DNA from: Lotus japonicus
Taxonomy: Eukaryota; Streptophyta; Magnoliopsida; Fabales; Fabaceae
DNA: 64,000 bases
NCBI RefSeq assembly: GCF_012489685.1
Contig: NC_080041.1
Location: 103,819,760-103,883,759, forward strand
Direction of reading: 5' to 3'
The position numbers were made by a program, and so were the translations under genes. This document shows positions 48,201 to 59,027 of this stretch, piece by piece; position 1 is the stretch's first letter; every line of letters begins with the position of its first letter. A model generated the notes under the pieces. That model ran no database searches and had not been told where the DNA came from. It saw only the letters and a program-made list of their open reading frames with translations.

Positions 48201-49450
48201 ATGGTTCTCAAGTTTTTGGGTTTTGGCCGTTCCAAGAAGCACTCAAGTTCATCTAAGAAGCCCTGCCCAACTGTAATAGAAGAGCTGTGCACTCGATTTT
48301 CTCTCGCCGATCTTGAGAAAGCAACCAATAACTTTGATGAAAAAAATGTAATTGGACAAGGAGCCTTTTGTAAAGTTTATAAAGGTTATCTCAAAATTGA
48401 TCATGTTGCTACTGCAGTAGCTGTGAAGCGAAGGGGTATTTTATTAAGGCAGCAAGGTGAGGAACCGTTCAAGATGGAAACTAAGTTGCTCTGCCAACTC
48501 CGTCACCCCAATTTGATCACTCTGATCGGATTCTGCTTCGACGATGATGAGAAGATTATCGTGTACGAGTACATGTCCAATGGTTCCCTCACTGATCGAG
48601 TACTGAGTAAGGATGCAAGGGAACCACTGTCGTGGAAGACGAGGCTAGAGATCTGCATAGGAGCAGCACGTGCGGTGCACTACATTCACTCGGGACTCAA
48701 ACGCACCATCATTCACCGTCGCGTCAACCCCTCTAACATTCTTTTGGATGACAACATGGTACCTAAACTCTCTGATTTCGGGATTTCCATACAAGGACAG
48801 TTGTTCACAGAAAAACCAAAACCAATTGAAGGAAAACCCCCTGCTGGTAATAATTAATTTTTCTCAATTTTAGTCATATAATAATTAGTGCAAAAAATAT
48901 TTAATTGATCTATTTATTAGGTACATTTGGTTACATGCCTCCCGAGGGTCTAAGCCAAGAAATCTTGACAGATAAATTTGATGTTTATTCATTTGGTGTT
49001 GTTCTATTAGAAGTGGTATGTGCAAAGCGACTCGGGAGATTTATTTATGAGACTTCTGATTGTGAAGAAATAGAAACGTCTAATAATGGTTCAGAATCTC
49101 CGTCTCATATCACAGATAATGGTTCAGAATCTCCATCTCATATCACAGATCATGGTTCAGAATCTCCATCTCATATCACAGATCATGGTTCAGAATCTCC
49201 ATATCATATCACAGATCATCATATCACAGATCACATTATGTTAAAGCTCCAAGCAGAGGAGATTGATCCGGCTCTGGTAGGAAATATTGCACCAGAGTGT
49301 TATGCAGTGTACATAGATATCATTGATAGGTGCTTGAAGCACGAACCAGATGAACGACCAACAATGGGTGAAGTGGAAGTTCTACTTGAGCATGCGCTGA
49401 CTTTGCAACTGGTGGAAGACGCCAGAGATACTAGTGACGATTATCTCTGA
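48201..49450 (+). CDS. Kinase copy K6, RLCK-type pseudokinase with in-frame repeat
   Basis: Exons 48201-48846 and 48921-49450 (phase 1, 74-bp intron) give 391 aa. The ATG at 48201 is used because the upstream frame has only a GTG. Glycine loop [11 protein letters not shown]; lysine in VAVKRR; catalytic loop HRRVNPSN, where the catalytic Asp is Arg but Asn is kept; DFG and PPE intact. Loss of that Asp alone should abolish phosphotransfer, while metal and ATP binding could persist. After the F helix ([17 protein letters not shown]) comes a Ser/Glu/His-rich insert of four 11-residue repeats, unique to this copy. The C-terminus is [21 protein letters not shown] then [16 protein letters not shown]7 is its closest relative. 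Confidence 0.9.
49085..49216 (+). repeat. 33-bp in-frame minisatellite in K6
   Basis: Four head-to-tail 33-bp units (starts 49085, 49118, 49151, 49184) encode [11 protein letters not shown], the first two units with N in place of H. A partial fifth follows. 33 is a multiple of three, so copy changes keep the frame. K7 and K1 have a single, diverged unit (NNGSESSD). Confidence 0.95.
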
Positions 49451-49764
49451 TTATTCACTAGCATTACACAAACACAACAACAAGAGGCTCCAATTTAAGC
49501 TTAGAATATGTTGTTTTCATGAGCCATGGGTGCATGCCGTATTTATTTCTTTGTTGCTTCGCAACCTGTAACATCAACCACTGCTTGAGACTAACACACA
49601 CAATAATCTACTGCATAATTTAGCAGAAAATTAGAGTAAGAGGAAGTGTTTTGGGGGCTGAATTTCTTTCGTATTTCTCCGGTTATTATTTGCATCATAT
49701 ACTCATGTACTTATAGTATGATAACTGACTGTTACAACTATCAAAGAGTTACACCAACTTCATT

Positions 49765-50430
49765 TTAATATATTGTTTGTGCTCACATAATCATCATAGG
49801 GATGTAGATATCGAAAATGGCTTCATAACCTTAAAATTCTTTAAACATATAGATTCATACTATATTTGGATGAGTTGTGCAGAATCAATTCTGACACCCA
49901 GAAACTACTCACACGTGAACTTCTGTTTGACTGGAATTGATTTTAGCTAAAGAATTAGTTGTATAGTGATTTTCAAACATGCTATCAGTTATTTAGGATA
50001 TGCTTAGTTTCTAAGCTGATGCATTCCACATCAGGTTAGTTCGCCATGAAGACTCAATACAAGTTCATCAACGATGGGTGAAGTAGAGGTGGAACTTGAG
50101 GTTGCTCTACCAAAGCAGGAGGAAGCAGATGCAACCAAGACTAGTGATTATATCTTATTACCCTAAACCATTTTCAATGTTGAGCTAGAATAGGTGTGCC
50201 AATTTTGGTTTAGACCAACCTTTGCTTTGTTAGAATGGCAATAAAGATTACTAAGGAACATATTGGAACACCACTGGAATAGCCTAACCCTGTGCTCTCA
50301 CTTGGTGGAATGACAATCCTTTTTATTTGTCTACATCATTGGAATCTTGATTTGTGTATTTCTGTTGTAATATAAAATGTGGTGATCTGCATTATAATAA
50401 CATAAATATAAGTGCCATGTGAAAATGTGT
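49765..50430 (+). pseudogene. K5-derived relic with the gene body deleted
   Basis: 49765-50070 matches K5's upstream region (about 44655-44920). It then joins directly (ACAAGTTCAT|CAACGATGGGTG near 50070) to K5's last coding block (MGEVEVELE...) and 3' flank to about 50430. Nearly all kinase coding sequence is missing between two blocks that remain about 90% alike by eye. Confidence 0.88.
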
Positions 50431-50449
50431 TAGTTGTGAAGACTCCTTA

Positions 50450-51730
50450 TCCCCTACCGCTTAGTACGCTGACCGTGGGGGCGAGAGATTAGTTTCACAG
50501 CTACCGTCTGTGGGATACCTTGATCAAGACAAAATACACGATTGAGGAATTTACCAACATAACAAAAAACAACAGTGGAGAAAGTCAAAACGAAGATTGA
50601 CAGCATCATTAGCATCCAATGATTGATGTTTCGCAACCAGCAAAGAAATAAATACGGCATGTAACTGTGACTCATGTAAACGATATATTCTAAGTAGGGA
50701 TGGCAATATGGGCCTAGCCCGTTGGGCCAGCCCGCCCCGCCACTATTTTGGGGCGGACTGGGCTGGGAAATGTAACCCACTAAATCATTTAGCCCGCCCT
50801 GTTTTGGCCCGCAGTTTAACGGGCTAAAAGCGGGTCGGGACGGGCTAGCCCGCGGGTTCCTGACTTTATTTTATTTTAAGGGAGGGGTTGTATTATTCTA
50901 TTTCACATAAATTATAAATACATTGAAGCAAAGTATAAGTATACTTTGTTATACTTCTTGTGCTTTTTCCTTCTATATTTCTCGTTCCTCTTGCTACACG
51001 AGGTGTATATGATTTTGATTTGCAAGTTGATTAACTTTTTGATTTGCAAGTTGATTAACTTGCACAAGTTTCTATTTCATGGACAAAACAAAACTGGAAG
51101 TGGGTCTCAGAACAAGTTTTTATGTGCTACTCTATTTCTCATTATAATCTTTATTTGGGGAACAAAACAAGTTTCTTGTTGGATATGTAACTATGAGTCA
51201 TTTTGTTCTCTTTTGATATTTTTAATTCATGATGATGGTTGATACATTGGTAAATTAAATATGGATTCATGTAACCAAAAAAAATTAAATATTGATTATA
51301 TTGAAACTTTGTATTTCAGATTTTTTACCAAAAATATTATTTTTTTCCCTTAACATAGTGGCTCATGGGCTAGCCCTCTAACCCGCCAGCCCGTTCTTTA
51401 GCGGGGCGGGCTAGGATTGAGAGCCTACTTTTTTTGGCGGGCCAGCCCAACCCGTCCCGTTTATGGCGGGCTACATGCAGGCGGGGCGGGTCAGCCCACT
51501 TTGCCATCCCTAATTCTAAGCTGAAATTTGAGCCTCTTATTGTTTTGGTTGGGTAATGGTAGTGAATAATGAGAGATATCATCACTAGTATATGTGGTTG
51601 TCTGCTTCCTGTTGCAAAGTAAGAGCATGCTCAAGTTGCATCTCAACTTCACCCATTGTTGGCCGTTCATGAGGTTCGTCTTCCTAACACCTGTCAATGA
51701 TATCTATGTATGCTTCATAACACTGTGGTG
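50450..51730 (-). pseudogene. Antisense kinase relic (last coding block and 3' UTR)
   Basis: On the minus strand, from 51730, the sequence reads [12 protein letters not shown], then a stop, then [23 protein letters not shown] to about 51590. The 3' UTR continues to about 50450 and is similar to that of K7 (TTAGAATATATCG.. versus TTAGAATATGTTG..). A hAT element sits in the UTR. It is the only kinase copy on the minus strand. Confidence 0.88.
50695..51512. mobile_element. hAT-type non-autonomous element
   Basis: 818 bp with 12-bp perfect inverted ends TAGGGATGGCAA and an 8-bp target duplication ATTCTAAG (50687-50694, 51513-51520). The subterminal regions are rich in GGGCC/GCCCG words in both orientations, a usual hAT transposase-binding arrangement. 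No transposase was found. Confidence 0.95.
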
Positions 51731-53280
51731 ACTTCACCCATTGTTGACTTCAATCTTCACAGTTAACTTTACCTGCTACCAATACATGATCGAATGGCTT
51801 AATTTGGAGTCAACGGCAACATTAACAATGAAAGTTAAGTTTGTCAAGGCTGCTACTACGAAATTGAAACAAACAAGTGATGATAACATGGATAATCCAA
51901 ATTCCAAACAATCCAACAAACTAATGGAGACATGGAGTGACCAAATCTGAAAGATGTTACAAAAAAAAACAAAACATAGTAGGAACAGAAAAGCTATTGC
52001 TGCAGGAAGCTACAGAAATCAGCTCAACAAAACTTATTAGGAGATTCAAATCACCTGGGTGTTGCGGCATAGTAGAAACAGAAAAGCTTGCTGCTTTCCT
52101 TAGTAAGTTACAGAAATCATCCCAGTCAAACTTAAGTCTCGATTTATGTAGACCATTGCAGTTACAGCACATATATATACACCTTGTTTTCTCTCAATCT
52201 TTGTATTCTTGTATCACATATATAACTTATCTCTCTTCTTTTCTTATCTCACTTTAAGTCACGTCAAAAAGTGATACAATGAACATTTCCAATAAAACTA
52301 TACTGAGAGATCACATAAGTATGTCTTACAAGCAAAAGGTTGTGACATTTAAGTAGTAAGCTGGTGTCAGATTCAGATCGTTCAACTTATCTTATTGGTA
52401 GGCCTCCTTTGGTTGGTGGCTCGATTGATGTCTTTTATTTGATTCTAGTTATCTGCAGCTATAGGGAGTCTTAGGAGGATTTAGATTTGAGATTGTTATT
52501 TACTGTTTTATTGTAAAAGTTGCACTTGAGTGCTAAAATTGAAAATTTCCTTTTAATGGAAGTATGAAAATGGAGATCATTATTTGACAGGTTTTGCCAT
52601 TTGAGATATTGGTAATACAGTTGAGATCTTGTATATTTATTTTTATAAATATAGAGAAACATATGTAACTTTAGAGAATAGTTTGGAAAATGATTTTTGT
52701 GAGAATCAGGCTTGTCAGACTAGGGTGTTAGTCTGTGCGCCGATCACGACTTAGGATTTCGGGTCGTGACAACCTTGTCATAGGATAGATTGGTCATTGG
52801 GAATGCCCTTGAGAGAGAATTTGAGTTATAGTGTTTCTTATGATTTTGTAGATGGTAAGGGATTACGTATTGGAATTCCAACTGATAAACTCACATAAGT
52901 TAAGGATAGTTAGGTGGATAGCTCTCGGCATCATAAGTGAAATGAACTATTACAAAAGTGTTTGAGTTGAAGTAATTAGAGGAATAGGAAAATGCACTTA
53001 TGAATACTTTTTCCTTTGTTACTAATGTAAACCATGGATGGTCAAGGTAGCTTAGAGGAACGGTGGTTGATGGAAGAGAAGCTGGCAATGCTCTATAACC
53101 TTCATCATGTTGTTATGGTTGTTGACCACCTCATCAGCCATGGAGCTTCAAGATTGATGATTAGCTCATATGTTTCATGAAGATCATCACTAGAGATTTA
53201 CTTAAAATTTGAGTTGTTGGATCTTTGATGGAGTAACTCATACTCTCTTTTTTTCCAAGAGGAAAACTAAATGAAGAACA
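51731..53280. other. Intergenic, nothing recognised
   Basis: Short frames near 51741-52257 match no family I know. They hold an imperfect internal repeat (AGAAACAGAAAAGCT-type near 51985 and 52075). At 52705-52770 there is a GCGCCGATCACGACTTAGG..GGGTCGTGA scrap like that at 5245-5310. Confidence 0.35.
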
Positions 53281-53289
53281 AAACTACAC

Positions 53290-53450
53290 TTTGGCGTTAA
53301 GATACAACGGCACAAGCAAAGGAAGGGGGATTTCCAGACAAGAGCCAAGACGAGAAGCTTGTCGTGTCAAACAATCACCTACGTTGTTATTCTCACACAT
53401 AATATGCACCAAAGAAACATTCCAAGATTGATTACGTCTCTCGTTCATTG
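53290..53450 (-). pseudogene. RNase H-like domain scrap of a LINE-type element
   Basis: The minus-strand frame reads RNQSWNVSLVHIMCENNNVGDCLTRQASR then PLPLLVPLYL. The arrangement W-V-HI--E-N--AD-LA--A is that of the plant RNase H-like domain found in non-LTR retrotransposon polyproteins; here the Asp-containing motif reads GDCL. It is short and isolated. Confidence 0.5.
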
Positions 53451-54558
53451 CTAAATAAGAGATAAATATGAAAGATAAATTTTGGTAGTTTTGTAATTCA
53501 TGTGTTTCAACACAAAAGTGAAATAAAAAAAGTATCACATTTCTATATTTTCAATAATTATGTTTTTCACACTCATAACATACTTTGTTACGTTTACATG
53601 ATTTTTTCAAACAAGATAAAAAACATTAAGGTGCATTTTTCTCCCTTAACATACTTAACGAAAAATGTGATTGGTATCCAAACATACTCTTGCGTTCATG
53701 AGGAAAAACTATTATTTTTCTTTTTAATAATAGTGAATGTTCGGATACGCAATAAAAATCATGCTAAGCCAAAATTATAATCGACCTAAGCAACTTCACA
53801 TTATTTTTGTCCCCTATAATTTTTTAAAGTATTACCAAACACGCGCATATAAATCATTTGTTTGATCTATAGTCCTGTGTGAAAATCCTAGCTATGCGCC
53901 TGATTATGATGTGGGAAATGCTACCAAAGATTTGCATTTCAAATTAAACTCATGAAAATTTCCAATATATCAATTTTTATATTTGTTTAAAATTATTTAT
54001 TATGTGGTTAAGCTACTACAACATGACACAATACACTTTTAAAATGTATATGAAATGTAAAAAATAAAGATATTCAATGGTTAGAACACAATACACTTCA
54101 TGAACAAAAGAGACAAATAAGGAAGACTTTAAGAACGTACACAGTCAAGTATTCCACAGTCCACACATCATAGAGGAAAACATATGGAAGGGTTTTGGTC
54201 TGCGAGGTGTTGAACTCTCTGCAATACCACCAGGTGAATTTGCATCCTAGTATCTTCAGGTACGCCTTTTTGTTGTTTCATACTTCAGATTTGGCCACTT
54301 CCATCATCAATTTAGTGAATTTGCATCCTAGTATTAAATTGTTTGTTTCAATTCAATAGTAACAACACCCTTGACAAACGTGACTTGAGTTTGATTTTGG
54401 CGTTGACTCTAGTCCAAAAGATAAGGCATTCACTTTGATGATGATGTATTATCAGATAGAAGTTAGTTGTGATTAATTATTGAAGAAAAGTGAAGCAAGC
54501 ATACTAGCATAGGCAATTAGGCATATATAGCTGAATCTTTGTGTTTCAAATTGGAAGA
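53451..54558. other. K7 upstream region, duplicate of K6's
   Basis: From about 53900 it matches 47255-48200 (K6 flank), including GAAGGGTTTTGGTCTGCGAG-type words and the leader donor TCTTCAG|GTACGCC near 54262. The SINE/MITE insert of the K6 flank is absent. Confidence 0.7.
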
Positions 54559-55755
54559 ATGGTTTTCAAGTTTTTGGGTTTTGGCCGTTCCAAGAAGCAC
54601 TCAAGTTCATCTAAGAAGCCCTGCCCATCTGTAATAGAAGAGCTGTGCACTCGATTTTCTCTGGCCGATCTTAGGAAAGCAACCAATAACTTTGATCAAA
54701 AAAATCTAATTGGACAAGGAGGATTTGGTAAAGTATATAAAGGTTATCTCGAAATTGATCATGTTGCTACTGCAGTAGCTGTGAAGCGAATGGGTATGTT
54801 ATTAAGGCAGCAAGGCGAGGAACAGTTCAAGATGGAAACTAAGTTGCTCTGCCAACTCCGTCACCCCAATTTGATCACTCTGATCGGATTCTGCATCGAA
54901 GAAGATGAGAAGATTATCGTGTACGAGTACATGTCCAATGGTTCCCTCGCTGATCATGTCAACAATGATGTTCATGTAGGGAACCACTGTCATGGAAGAA
55001 GAGGTTAGAGATCTGCATAGGAGCAGCACGTGCGGTGCACTACATTCACTCGGGGCTCAAACGCACCATCATTCACCGTGGCGTCAACCCCTCTAACATT
55101 CTTTTGGATGAAAACATGGTACCTAAACTCTCTGATTTCGGGCTTTCCATACAAGGGCAGTTGTTCACAGAAAAACCAAAACCAATTGAAGGAAAATCCA
55201 TTGCTGGTAATAATAAATTTTCTCAATTTTAGTTATATAATGATTACTGCAAAACAAATTTAACTGATTTATTTATTAGGTACACTTGGTTACATGCCTC
55301 CCGAGAGTCTAAGCAATCAAATCTTGACAGATAAATTCGATGTGTATTCATTTGGTGTTGTTCTAGTAGCTGTGGTATGTGCAAAGCCAATTTATACAAT
55401 TATTAGGGAGATGAATGATTTTGAAGGAATTGAAATGTGTAATAATGGTTCAGAATCTTCAGATCGTATCACTATGCATTTTTACATTATGTCTAGGCTT
55501 CGAACAGAGCATATTGATCCGGCTCTGGTAGGAAATATTGCACCAGAGTGTTATGCAGTGTACATAGATATCATTGACAGGTGTTTGAAGCACGAGCCAG
55601 ATGAACGACCAACAATGGGTGAAGTGGAGATACAACTTGAACATGCTCTGACTTTGCAACAAGAAGCAGACGCCAGAGATACTAGTGATGATTATCTCTC
55701 ATTATTCATCACCATTACCCAACCGCAACAACAAGAGGCTTCAATTTCAGCTTAG
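54559..55755 (+). pseudogene. Kinase copy K7, frameshifted
   Basis: Exon 1 is 54559-55206 and exon 2 is 55280-55755. The N-lobe is good ([31 protein letters not shown]). A net 2-base gain near 54965-54985, just after ADHVNNDVH, shifts the frame and stops it within a few residues (155 residues in total if counted from an upstream non-ATG codon). Downstream the frame is otherwise open to ASISA, with catalytic loop HRGVNPSN (Asp to Gly) and DFG intact. Exon 1 is 648 nt against 646 nt in its sister K6, which confirms the indel. It may be a recent loss, or a short ATP-lobe protein could still be made. Its exon 2 supplies the empty site of the Helitron in K1. Confidence 0.9.
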
Positions 55756-56502
55756 AATATGTTGTTTTCATGAGCCATGGGTGCATGCCATGCCGTATTT
55801 ATTTTTTTGGTGCTTCCCAACTTGCAACATCAACCACTGCTTGATCTTCGTTTATGTATCACTTGACTGCTTCTCTGTTGTTTTTGTTCTGTTTCTGTTG
55901 GCAAAATTCCTTAATCATGTATTTTGTTCAAGTCTTCATTTTAAGAGGTCTCTATAGTCAATCAATACTCCTCCTAACTAATTACTATAAATGAAGTATT
56001 GAATTTTGTTTTAATTTTAAAAACATTTAAATTAGATTTATTTTTTTCATTTAATATTAAGTAGGCTTAATTCCATTTTGGGCCCCTGATCTTTCAAAAA
56101 TGGGCGATCTGGGCCCCCTGTGTTTAAACGTAGCGGTCAGACACCCTAAAGTTTCAAAAAAGTGCGTTCCAGGTCCTTCTGTTAGTGCCGTTTGTTTGAC
56201 CAAACGGAGCCAGTGACGTGGATTTTCTTATTCATTTTAACATTAATTTTTTTACACAAAAATCCCCCCCCCCCCAAATCAGAAACACGATTCTCCCCAA
56301 ATTGTAAAGCCTTTATTAATTAAAAAAATTCTAAAATTTCATCCCCAAATTGCAAGAAAATCATCAGATTTCATCACAACCAGATTTCCAGATTTCATAT
56401 ATTGATCAACTATCAACCAAGGACCTCCATTAAAATCCCGCTTTAGATCATCCAAGCTTAAAAATCATATCTCCAAGCCAATCACTTCCATGTGCTATTC
56501 AG

Positions 56503-56718
56503 GTGCCACAGACAATGAAGCCTAATAGTCATGAACTTGTGACCCACCATTATATCCAAGAGCTTGACAATCACAAACTGCCACCGTGGAAGGAAGTTCT
56601 TGCGCCTTACTTCACGAGAGAGGATAAGTTCAAAGCAAAAGGGATTTGGCTCGCCACGCACCTCTGCTTCCAAGGGAGGAAAGGATGGGAAGGGAAGTTC
56701 AGATCTTTCTCCTCCTGA
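56503..56718 (+). other. Second possible captured fragment in the Pack-MULE
   Basis: An open frame with ordinary amino-acid composition reads HHYIQELDNHKLPPWKE and APYFTREDKFKAKGIWLATH. I do not recognise it. It may be a piece of another host gene, or chance. Confidence 0.3.
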
Positions 56719-56823
56719 TTTCGATTCCATGGCGTGAGAGAAAGAAGAAATTGAAACGCTGTTGAGGCGGAGAGATGGCGAACACAGCAGATCCAGAAGG
56801 CGTTCCCTCACCACCACCACCAC

Positions 56824-56973
56824 CATAACGACATCCCCACCGTCCCTTACACCCCACTCCGCTGCAAGTCATGCTCCTCCCTCCTCAACCCCTTCTGCAT
56901 CGTCGACTTCACCGCCAAGATATGGATCTGCCCCTTCTGCTTCTCCCGCAACACTTTCCATCCTCACTGCGCC
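56824..56973 (+). pseudogene. Captured SEC23 zinc-finger fragment
   Basis: Fifty codons read [20 protein letters not shown], then [20 protein letters not shown], then [10 protein letters not shown]. This is the N-terminal zinc-finger of SEC23, the COPII coat subunit that is the SAR1 GTPase-activating protein at ER exit sites. The four zinc-binding Cys (CxxC...CxxC) are all kept. The sequence is GC-rich, unlike its surroundings. A TAA-like break comes before it in the frame from ATGGCGAACACA (56775), so it is not joined to a start in this frame. It lacks the rest of the 750-800-aa protein. Confidence 0.9.
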
Positions 56974-57426
56974 CAAATCCAGAGGAGAGAGAGATCGAGA
57001 GAGAGAGAGAGAGCGAGAGCGAGATGCAGAGGAGAGAGCGAGACCGAGAGAGCGAGCGAGTCTGAGAGATTTGGGGTTGTGGGGTGGGGTGATGTTGGGG
57101 TGAGGTTGAGGAAGCCATGGAAGGAGGAAGGAGGAAGAAGAAAGAAGAAGAAAGAAAAAGAAGCGTGAAAGAGGGAGAGAGGTTCGAGTGTGAGAGAGAG
57201 AGAGAGATAAGAGGGGTAATTTTTGGGTAAAAAAATAATCTTAAAATAAAAAAGTAAATCCACATCACTGCTCCGTTTGGTCAAACTAACGGAACTTAAC
57301 AGAAGGGCCCCGATCGCACGTTTTTGAAACGTTGGGGTGGCTGACCGCTACATTTAAATACGGGGAGCCCCGATCGCTCATTTTTGAAAGATCAGGGGCC
57401 CAAAGTGGAATTAAGCCTATTAAGTA

Positions 57427-58138
57427 TCAGCATGATGATGAGACTGATATTTGAAGAATTAAGATGATGTAGCATTACTTTTAATTTGAATTAGGTTTAA
57501 ATACATATATATTCACACATTTCTATTACATCATCTATCGTATCTTTCTCTTTTTCTTCTCTTTCTGTATCCAACAAATCATATTAGTGCAATTACCTTC
57601 TTTTTTTCAAAGGTGAATGTTTTTAATCATGTCAGAATCCTACAACTGAGGAGTCCATTGCGTGGACCGCTCATATCAACTTGGAGCGGACGATTGTCAC
57701 CCTTGATTCCGAGGGCTCGGTTAAGGGTTTTGCTCAGACTCAAGAGGATCAGACGGAGGACTCTAACAAGGAGGAGGACCCATCAGAGGAGGCGTCTCAG
57801 TAGCCTCTTGGAGGGAAAGACTCTGGCAGGGAATCAACGGCGTAAGAGTAAGAGGTCACAGTCCCGCCGACTATGGCTATGGCTGACAAGGAGCCTGAGC
57901 CTTCTTTAGTCTTGCTGCATAACGAGCTATTCAATCAGGAGAACCGGTAGACTTGGTTTATATGGCTCTTATCTTTTGTACATTCAGATCTTGAGTGATT
58001 ATAGTTCGGTGTCGTGCTTTACTAGTGGTCTCCTACGCAAGATTACAAGGAGCTGACCGAGTATGGAGTCGTCCATACATGGTGTACTCTCCTTTTTGTG
58101 TGGAGCAGACACACGAGTGTCATATTTGGCCCGAGTGT
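57427..58138. other. K7-K8 spacer with an unrecognised frame
   Basis: A frame at about 57630-57803 reads TTEESIAWTAHINLERTIV, then EDQTEDSNKEEDPSEEASQ and a stop. Its acidic tail suggests a retrotransposon gag/pol edge, but I cannot assign it. Nothing else is recognised. Confidence 0.35.
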
Positions 58139-58490
58139 ACTCTCATGGATGGCACCTTGACAGATAAATGCGACGTTTATTCATTCGGTGTTGTTCTATT
58201 TGAAGTGCTATGTTCAAAGCCAATTGATACAATTATGAAGATGCGTGAGTGTCGCCAGCAGCCAAGTCAGGAAATAGAAATGTCTAATTCGTATTCTATT
58301 CCTCATGATATGAAGGTCCAAGCCTAGGATATTGATCCAGCTCTAGCAGGAAATATTACACCAGTGTTATGAAGCATATATAGATATCACAGAGAGGTGC
58401 TTGAAGTACGAACCAAATGAACGACCAAACATGGGCGAAGTGGAAGTGCTACTTGAGCACGCTGACTTTGCAATAGGAAGCAGACAGCAC
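58139..58490 (+). pseudogene. Kinase copy K8, exon 2 relic
   Basis: The frame [26 protein letters not shown] leads to a stop at 58325-58327. Then IDPALAGNITP is followed by frameshifts through RCLKYEPNERP and GEVEVLLEH to about 58490. It is related to exon 2 of K1/K6/K7. Exon 1 is absent; the left border near 58139 adjoins unrelated DNA. Confidence 0.9.
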
Positions 58491-58837
58491 AGGTACCAGT
58501 GGTGATTATCTCTCATTATTCACTAGCATTACACAAACACAACAACAATAAGAGGCTCGATTGTCAGCTAAGAATATATTGTTTTTATGAGTCATGGGTG
58601 CATTCCGTATTATTTCTTTGTTGGTCCGCAACTTGCAACATCAACCACGGCTTGATGATGAAGCTATTAATCCTCCTTTATGTAACACTAATATAATTTT
58701 TTTGCTGTAGAGGTCTCTGAAGAAGGTTTGAGTTAATATGTGATGGTGTTTTACTGTGTAATTATGTTATTTTTAGCATTACTTCATGGGAAGATTTGGC
58801 CTCTAACTTTGTTAGCAAATTATTCCCTCCTTCCAGG

Positions 58838-59019
58838 CAGGGTTGTTAATGGCGGATAGCGTAGTGTAGCGGCAAGCCCAGAAAACGCTATTTCGAGTGC
58901 TATTGCGGCGCTATAGCGGCAAATAGTGCAAATAGCGGTGAATAGTAGAGTAGCGGTGAACCCCCAGGACGCTACGCTATAGGCTATTGCGCCGCTATAG
59001 CGCGCTATTAACAAGTCTG
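58838..59019. mobile_element. hAT-type MITE, 182 bp
   Basis: Ends CAGGGTTGTTAATGGCG and, inverted, CAGACTTGTTAATAGCG, with a perfect 8-bp duplication CTTCCAGG (58830-58837, 59020-59027). The interior is a string of GCTATAGCGG-type words able to fold back. Confidence 0.92.
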
Positions 59020-59027
59020 CTTCCAGG

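Larger units (their letters stand above)
56064..57417 (+). mobile_element. Pack-MULE carrying a SEC23 fragment
   Basis: 1354 bp with inverted arms of about 165 bp (GGCTTAATTCCATTTTGGG and, at the right, its complement with small changes). It has a perfect 9-bp target duplication, TATTAAGTA (56055-56063, 57418-57426). Between the arms lies host-derived coding sequence (56824-56973) and a GA-rich microsatellite (about 56990-57070 and 57110-57210). No transposase was found. The arrangement is that of a Pack-MULE. Confidence 0.92.

Noticed and set aside
56909..57284. Ser/Leu-rich frames on the minus strand
   Set aside because: Produced by GA microsatellites in the Pack-MULE.
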